Below are positions 41,230 to 45,939 of a stretch of DNA of 45,939 bases, piece by piece; the first letter of the stretch is position 1, and each line of letters starts with the position of its first letter. The translations under genes and the position numbers were made by a program. The notes below the pieces were generated by a model. It saw only the letters and a list, made by a program, of their open reading frames with translations, was not told where the DNA came from and did not search any database. This stretch comes from Patescibacteria group bacterium (lineage in GTDB: Bacteria > Patescibacteriota > JABMPQ01 > JAQVVF01): the NCBI GenBank assembly GCA_028699085.1, contig JAQVVF010000009.1:1-45939 (forward strand), in the 5' to 3' direction.

Positions 41230-41952
41230 ATGAAATTAAACATTGGCTATCTATATCCAAATATCATGAATATCTACGGCGATCGCGGTAATGTGATTGC
41301 TTTTGCAAAAAGATGTGAGTGGAGAGGACTTGAAACTGAAATTACAGATTTAGATATTAATACAACAATAGATTCTGAAAAATATGATTTTTATTTTTTT
41401 GGTGGCGGTCAAGATAAAGAACAAATTTTAGCATCAAAAGATTTGCGAAAAAATAAAGCGAATTTAAAAGAGGCTGTCGAAAAAGGAGCGGTAATCTTGT
41501 CTGTTTGTGGAGGATATCAATTATTGGGTAACTACTATCAACCTCTGAAGAGCGAAAAATTAATGGGTTTGGGAATTTTAAATATTAAAACTTTAGCTAG
41601 TAATGATCGAATGATTGGCAATATTTTGATTGAATCAGGTTTAATCAATTCTAAAAAAATTGTTGGTTTTGAAAATCATTCTGGAAAAACTTATTTAGGC
41701 GAGGGCGTTAAACCATTGGGCAAAGTTTTGAAAGGCTGGGGCAATAATGGTGAAGATGGATTTGAAGGCGCAAGATACAAAAATGTTTTTGGAACTTATA
41801 TGCATGGATCTGTGTTGCCAAAAAATAATGAATTTTGTGATTTGTTGATAAAATTAGCTTTGAAAAGAAGATATGGCGAGGTTGAATTAAAAGACTTGGA
41901 TAATAGCGCTGAAGAGAATGCTAGAAAAATTGCAGAAAATATAAAACAATAA
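41230..41952 (+). CDS. gatD: Lipid II isoglutaminyl synthase glutaminase subunit GatD
   Basis: A 240-residue class I-like glutamine amidotransferase (CobB/CobQ type). The catalytic Cys is C93 in LSVCGGYQLLG, and the His is H192 in TYMHGSVLPKN. The opening LYPNIMNIYGDRGN is typical of GatD. It supplies ammonia to MurT; the two genes are adjacent and co-oriented. The start ATG is 9 nt past the murT stop, with no SD. Confidence 0.94.
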   Translation: MKLNIGYLYPNIMNIYGDRGNVIAFAKRCEWRGLETEITDLDINTTIDSEKYDFYFFGGGQDKEQILASKDLRKNKANLKEAVEKGAVILSVCGGYQLLGNYYQPLKSEKLMGLGILNIKTLASNDRMIGNILIESGLINSKKIVGFENHSGKTYLGEGVKPLGKVLKGWGNNGEDGFEGARYKNVFGTYMHGSVLPKNNEFCDLLIKLALKRRYGEVELKDLDNSAEENARKIAENIKQ

Positions 41953-41958
41953 TTTTTT

Positions 41959-41985
41959 AAAGAGCATAATATTGCTCTTTTTTTA
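41959..41985 (+). terminator. Terminator after gatD
   Basis: AAAGAGCA / TGCTCTTT stem with loop TAATAT, then seven or more T. Confidence 0.88.
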
Positions 41986-42007
41986 TTTTCAGCCATAATT
42001 ATATGAG

Positions 42008-44131
42008 ATGCAAAAAATCAATTTGCGAACAAAATTAAATAATTTGAGAAAATTTGATCTAAAACATAAACGTGCTTTGGATAGATTAGAATTGAAAAAT
42101 GTGGAAGATTTATTTTTATATTTTCCAGTTCGCTATGAAGATTTTTCCAATATTACCTTAATTAAAAATTTAAAAATAAACGAAAAACAAACGATCAGAG
42201 GAATGATAAAATCGATCAAAAATAAACGAACATCAAAGAGATGGCTGGTGTTAACTGAAGCAAAAGTAGAAGACGAATCTGGCCAGCTTAAAATTGTTTG
42301 GTTTAATCAGCCTTATTTAGAAAAATTCTTGAGAGTTGGAACATATGTAACTTTGAATGGCAAGGTAGAATTAAATTATAATTCCGTGTCAATGAATTCC
42401 CCTGCTTTTGAAAAGTTTAAGTTTGATTCTAAATGCGGTCAAATCTTGCCAGTCTATTCGGAAACAAATGGCATGTCTTCAAAATATTTGCGATTTATTT
42501 TAAAACCATTATTAAAATTATCGACAAAATTTGAAGATTTTATGCCTGATGAGATTAAGAATCAATTAAGCTTAATTGATTTGAGTGAAGCATTACGACA
42601 AATTCATTTTCCGGATAATTTAGAGATTTTGAAAAAAGCGAGATTGAGATTGGCATTTGATGAGCTATTTTTATTACAATTGAATAATTTACTAAAGAAA
42701 AAAAAGTGGCAAGAAAATAAAGCTTTTAAAATTAAGTTTGATGAAAAATTAATTAAAAAATTTGTTGCTTCCCTACCCTTCAAATTAACTAAAGATCAAA
42801 AAATTGCAGCTTGGGAAATTTTCTTGGATTTGGAAAAAGATAAGCCGATGAATAGATTACTTGAAGGAGACGTTGGTTCTGGAAAAACTGTTGTAGCATT
42901 AATGGCGATGTATTTGATTGCGAATTTTAAAAAGCAATCAATCCTAATGGCACCAACAGAAATTTTGGCAAAGCAACATTATGAAACAATCTCTAAATTA
43001 CTTGGAGGCGAGAAATCGGTTTCTCGCCTCCGGAAAAAGAAACAGATAACAATTGGCTTGTTGACTAGAGTTGATCGTAAAATAGATAACAAAAATGTCA
43101 GCAAAAGCTTTTTAGTAAACAAGGCTAAAAAAGGACAAATTGACATTTTGATTGGCACGCATGCTGTTATTCAGGAAGATATCAAGCTAAAAAATTTAGC
43201 TTTAACTGTGATTGATGAACAGCATCGATTTGGTGTGGAGCAAAGAGCAAAACTAAAAAAGATAAATATTAACCTGAAGAACTCGCCTCATCTATTGTCT
43301 ATGACCGCAACGCCAATTCCAAGAACTTTAGCGTTAGGACTTTATGGTGATTTAGATATTTCGATTTTGAAAGAAAAACCAATTGGACGTAAAAAAATAT
43401 TAACAAAGCTTGTTGCGCCATATAATCGCGATAAAGCCTATGAATTTATCAGAGAAAAAATAAATTCGGGCAGACAGGTTTTTGTTGTCTGTCCAAGAAT
43501 CAAAGCAAGTGAAGAAAAATGTGATTCAAATCAAAATATGTGGGATGATATAAAAGCTGTCGAAGAAGAATATGAAAAATTGAGTAAAGAAATCTTTCCA
43601 GAATTTAGTATTGCGATGATGCATGGCAAGTTAAAAAAAGAAGATAAAGAAAAAACACTATCAAAATTTAGAAATAATGAAATTAAAATATTAGTATCAA
43701 CTTCAGTAATTGAAGTTGGAATTGATTTTCCGAATGCAACGATTATGATGATTGAAGGTGCTGAACGTTTTGGATTGGCGCAATTACATCAATTCCGAGG
43801 ACGTGTTGGCAGATCGGAAATTCAATCTTTTTGTTTTCTTTTTTCTGATTCAATGTCGCAAAAATCTTATGACAGGTTGATGGTTTTAGTCAACTGTGAT
43901 GATGGGTTTGTTTTGGCGGAAAAAGACCTAGAATTGAGAGGTCCAGGTGAAGTTTATGGAATACGACAGTCGGGACTTCCAGATTTAAAAATGGCATCTT
44001 TGATGGATGGCAATTTATTAAAGCTGGCAAAAGCTGAAGCAGAAAGGTTTTTAGTGAAAAATAATATAAAAAAATTCCCTTTATTAAGGGAAAAAATAAA
44101 TATTTTTTGCCAAACTACTCATTTTGAGTAA
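42008..44131 (+). CDS. recG: ATP-dependent DNA helicase RecG
   Basis: A 707-residue superfamily 2 helicase that reverses stalled forks and processes branched DNA. The N-terminal wedge/OB domain (about 40-180) is followed by the motor with Walker A GDVGSGKT (287-294), the DEQH box (D403-H406, VIDEQHRFGVEQ), motif III SMTATPIPRTLAL and motif VI QLHQFRGRVGRS. The end GIRQSGLPDLKMASL is the usual TRG-like region. Full length, no SD. Confidence 0.97.
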   Translation: MQKINLRTKLNNLRKFDLKHKRALDRLELKNVEDLFLYFPVRYEDFSNITLIKNLKINEKQTIRGMIKSIKNKRTSKRWLVLTEAKVEDESGQLKIVWFNQPYLEKFLRVGTYVTLNGKVELNYNSVSMNSPAFEKFKFDSKCGQILPVYSETNGMSSKYLRFILKPLLKLSTKFEDFMPDEIKNQLSLIDLSEALRQIHFPDNLEILKKARLRLAFDELFLLQLNNLLKKKKWQENKAFKIKFDEKLIKKFVASLPFKLTKDQKIAAWEIFLDLEKDKPMNRLLEGDVGSGKTVVALMAMYLIANFKKQSILMAPTEILAKQHYETISKLLGGEKSVSRLRKKKQITIGLLTRVDRKIDNKNVSKSFLVNKAKKGQIDILIGTHAVIQEDIKLKNLALTVIDEQHRFGVEQRAKLKKININLKNSPHLLSMTATPIPRTLALGLYGDLDISILKEKPIGRKKILTKLVAPYNRDKAYEFIREKINSGRQVFVVCPRIKASEEKCDSNQNMWDDIKAVEEEYEKLSKEIFPEFSIAMMHGKLKKEDKEKTLSKFRNNEIKILVSTSVIEVGIDFPNATIMMIEGAERFGLAQLHQFRGRVGRSEIQSFCFLFSDSMSQKSYDRLMVLVNCDDGFVLAEKDLELRGPGEVYGIRQSGLPDLKMASLMDGNLLKLAKAEAERFLVKNNIKKFPLLREKINIFCQTTHFE

Positions 44132-44137
44132 AAAAAC

Positions 44138-44165
44138 TTGCTTTTTTTTGATTTTGTTATAGAAT
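44138..44165 (+). promoter_or_regulatory. Promoter for the 44260 gene
   Basis: TTGCTT (44138-44143), 16 nt, TAGAAT (44160-44165). The start would lie about 90 nt before the ATG, leaving a long leader unlike that of the neighbours. Confidence 0.5.
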
Positions 44166-44182
44166 ATTAACAAGTTGTTTCT

Positions 44183-44232
44183 TGGTCTTATTGACCAGCT
44201 TTCCGCAAGGATATGGATTGAGGCGGAAAGCT
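44183..44232 (+). promoter_or_regulatory. Structured 5' leader: two hairpins before an SD
   Basis: A small hairpin TGGTC / GACCA (44183-44197 with loop TTATT) is followed by a perfect 10-bp stem AGCTTTCCGC (44197-44206) / GCGGAAAGCT (44223-44232) around a 16-nt loop. GGAGGAAAAGGAGGAG follows just before the ATG at 44260. It has no T-run, so it is a leader fold and not a terminator. Confidence 0.6.
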
Positions 44233-44259
44233 TTCGTGGAGGAAAAGGAGGAGAGGGAA

Positions 44260-44493
44260 ATGGCAACTGTCGCTGAGATGGAAAAGGATCCTGTGGTTTT
44301 GACTCGAGCTTATCTCAAGGGTGATATTACTTTTCCAGGTCCCATCTTTCGCGAAAAGCTTTTTGGTCATGTGAAAGCTGCAACAACTCAAGCAGAGCTG
44401 AAGCGCGTTCGTGAAGCAATGAAGCTGTTGCCAAATATGAAATGGTGTCCCAAGATTCACATCCCCACTTTGACCGAAAAGGGTCTGCTCTAG
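44260..44493 (+). CDS. Small ORFan protein with structured leader
   Basis: A 77-residue soluble protein, with helices around EMEKDPVVLTRAYLKG and TTQAELKRVREAMKLLPNM. No signal peptide, TM or recognised motif. The ATG at 44260 is fixed by the GGAGGAG-type SD; a start at 44182 is rejected because it would run through the leader hairpins. It has its own promoter and terminator. Confidence 0.7.
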   Translation: MATVAEMEKDPVVLTRAYLKGDITFPGPIFREKLFGHVKAATTQAELKRVREAMKLLPNMKWCPKIHIPTLTEKGLL

Positions 44494-44522
44494 CACATTT
44501 TTATTCTTGCACTTTCTTTTTT

Positions 44523-44545
44523 ACTAGCCTAGGCTAGTTTTTTTA
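44523..44545 (+). terminator. Terminator of the 44260 gene
   Basis: The palindrome ACTAGCCTAGGCTAGT can fold with a CTAG loop and is followed by seven T. Confidence 0.75.
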
Positions 44546-44569
44546 TTGATCAAGAAAACAAACAAACAT

Positions 44570-44620
44570 TAAAACAAAAAAACAACTTCTAGAACTGTTT
44601 AGTTGTTTCTTTGTTTTAAT
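44570..44620 (-). terminator. Probable terminator of radA
   Basis: On the minus strand the arms AACAAAGAAACAACT and AAGTTGTTTTTTTGTT-like sequence pair imperfectly around a 12-15-nt loop just past the radA stop, with T-runs in the right arm. Composition resembles the repeat at 3680-3790. Confidence 0.55.
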
Positions 44621-44625
44621 ATTTT

Positions 44626-45939
44626 TTAGAATAATATTTTAGTAATTGCATCTCTCAAACTATTAACTCGAATAACTTGCAAACTTGTTTTAACTTCTGA
44701 TCTTGGTAAAATAATTTTTTTGAAACCTAATTTTTCTGCTTCAGCAATTCTTTTTTCAATTTGCGGAACTGTTCTAACTTCGCCTGTTAAACCGACTTCT
44801 CCCAAAACAATTGTCTCGGCATCAATTGGTCTTTTTTGCAATGCAGAGACAATTGATAGACAAACTGCCAAATCAACTGCAGGCTCAGTAGTTTTAATCC
44901 CGCCAACGATATTGACATAAACATCTTGGCTATCAAGTCTTAGCCCTGCTTTATTAGAAATTGCTGCAATCAACATTTGTAAACGGTTTAAACTAAATCC
45001 AGAAGCTGTACGTCTTGGAAAAGCTAAATTAGTTTTGGATACTAAAGCTTGGACTTCAATTAAAAATGATCTCGAGCCTTCAATTGTGGCTGTAACACAA
45101 GTACCTTCAGCGCCTTTCAATCTTTCTTCTAAAAATATTCCTGAAGGATTTTTTACTTCAGCTAAACCATTTTCCTTCATTTCAAAAATACCTGATTCAT
45201 TAGTTGAACCAAAACGATTTTTGATTGAGCGAAGAACGCGTAAAGAATGATAACGATCTCCTTCTAAATAAAGAACAGTATCGACTAAATGCTCTAATGT
45301 TTTTGGTCCGGCAACTGTGCCCTCTTTTGTAACATGACCGATAAGAATTATTGGCAAATTATTTCTCTTGGCAACTTCTGTTAACATAATCGAACAAGTC
45401 TTTACTTGGCTGACACTACCCATGATTGTCTGAATATTTTCGGTCTGCATTGTCTGAATAGAATCAATAATCGTTAAATCTGGCTTGATCTGTTCAATAG
45501 TTTGAACAATACTATCAATATTATTATTAGCTAAAAATTGAATGTTGTCTGACTTGTGGCTAAGTCTTTCTGCGCGCATTTTAACTTGCTGAGCTGATTC
45601 TTCGCCTGAAGCATACAATATTTTTTTTCCTAAGCTTTGCAAAATACAACAAATTTGCAAGGCAATTGTTGATTTGCCAATGCCTGGATCTCCGCCTAAA
45701 AGAATCACAGAACCAGGAACAAAACCTCCGCCTAAAACGCGGTCAAATTCAGAGATATTTGTTTCTAGCCTTTTGAAATTTTGACTTTGAACTTCTGAAA
45801 ATATTTGCGGTTTTAGCGCTACCGCTAAATTTAAAGACCTGCCAATAGATATTGTTGGTTGTTTGGTAATTTGAGATAAAGAGTTCCATTCTCCACATTT
45901 TTCACACTTTCCTGCCCAGCGCATAAATTCAGCGCCACA
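44626..45939 (-). CDS. radA: DNA repair protein RadA/Sms, 5' end beyond window
   Basis: At least 437 residues of RadA, the helicase-like recombination protein. The frame is open at the window edge and starts with CGAEFMRWAGKCEKCGEWNSL, the second half of the four-Cys zinc finger, so the ATG at 45924 is internal. The RecA-like core has Walker A GGDPGIGKST, Walker B LTIIDSIQT and the KNRFG motif that marks RadA. The C-terminal Lon-protease-like domain (IVGGIKTTEPAVDLAVCLSIVSAL) lacks a catalytic Ser-Lys pair, as is normal. It forms, with recG and recX, the recombination gene set of the window. Confidence 0.95.
   Translation of the reverse strand, partial: CGAEFMRWAGKCEKCGEWNSLSQITKQPTISIGRSLNLAVALKPQIFSEVQSQNFKRLETNISEFDRVLGGGFVPGSVILLGGDPGIGKSTIALQICCILQSLGKKILYASGEESAQQVKMRAERLSHKSDNIQFLANNNIDSIVQTIEQIKPDLTIIDSIQTMQTENIQTIMGSVSQVKTCSIMLTEVAKRNNLPIILIGHVTKEGTVAGPKTLEHLVDTVLYLEGDRYHSLRVLRSIKNRFGSTNESGIFEMKENGLAEVKNPSGIFLEERLKGAEGTCVTATIEGSRSFLIEVQALVSKTNLAFPRRTASGFSLNRLQMLIAAISNKAGLRLDSQDVYVNIVGGIKTTEPAVDLAVCLSIVSALQKRPIDAETIVLGEVGLTGEVRTVPQIEKRIAEAEKLGFKKIILPRSEVKTSLQVIRVNSLRDAITKILF

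Noticed and set aside
1-45939. CRISPR array
   Set aside because: No set of direct repeats with regular spacers was seen; repeats here are inverted and AT-rich or belong to the element.

Overview
The window reads as a chromosomal segment of a Candidate Phyla Radiation bacterium (Patescibacteria; the gene set resembles Parcubacteria-side lineages such as Falkowbacteria or Kuenenbacteria, but that assignment is an inference from memory). Clues are the AT-rich sequence, short intergenic gaps, standard code, a half-length MFS protein, a small type IV pilus locus, MurT/GatD, a four-helix-bundle (S23-like) protein, many short secreted or membrane proteins without relatives I recognise, and mostly Shine-Dalgarno-less starts.

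Layout. 1-3.0 kb (minus): the end of a four-helix-bundle gene, a glycerophosphodiester phosphodiesterase, and the alpha, delta and gamma subunits of a 2-oxoacid:ferredoxin oxidoreductase with no beta subunit beside them. 3.0-3.7 kb (plus): a kinase-like single-gene unit. 3.8-12.9 kb (minus): CapA-like metallophosphatase, two CDP-alcohol phosphatidyltransferases, YqeY, HtrA protease, a transglutaminase-like protein, GatA, GatC and LigA. 12.9-19.4 kb: a membrane-anchored phosphoesterase (plus), a repeat-rich surface protein, prepilin peptidase, two pilins, a small membrane protein, PilT and RecX (all minus). 19.4-24.5 kb (plus): two ORFan units, ClpC, ComF and a coiled-coil membrane protein. 32.8-39.7 kb: a LytM-like secreted protein, small membrane proteins, a GAP-family protein, a cation efflux protein, a DUF922 protease-like protein, half-MFS, and tRNA-Arg(GCG). 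39.8-45.9 kb: MurT, GatD, RecG, a small ORFan with a structured leader (plus) and RadA (minus, cut by the window edge).

The outstanding region is 24.6-32.7 kb, an integrated element of about 8 kb at the 3' end of tRNA-Ser(GCT). It carries a large serine recombinase and a six-gene co-directional cassette: XRE regulator, permuted-motif DNA methyltransferase, putative PD-(D/E)XK nuclease, D12-class adenine methyltransferase, ParB-like protein with a possible HEPN-like tail, and a second D12-class methyltransferase. The ends and the interior can be reconciled precisely. The interior (26279-26854) holds one copy of a repeat unit J, and the two outer ends of the element, joined head to tail, would recreate a second copy of J in inverted orientation. 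J contains a short CCG core that matches both junctions. The simplest reading is a circular form with two inverted copies of J, each holding an attP. One attP was consumed by integration into tRNA-Ser and the other is still intact at 26516-26518. Integration also gives the tRNA gene an encoded CCA and swaps the last codons of the recombinase. The J unit is rich in strong hairpins, including a 15-bp stem with a G-rich/C-rich loop.

A second theme is a set of plus-strand single-gene ORFan units (3076, 19406, 20024, 23753, 44260) with strong Shine-Dalgarno sequences and their own terminators (four of the five also have a recognisable promoter), set among SD-less housekeeping operons.
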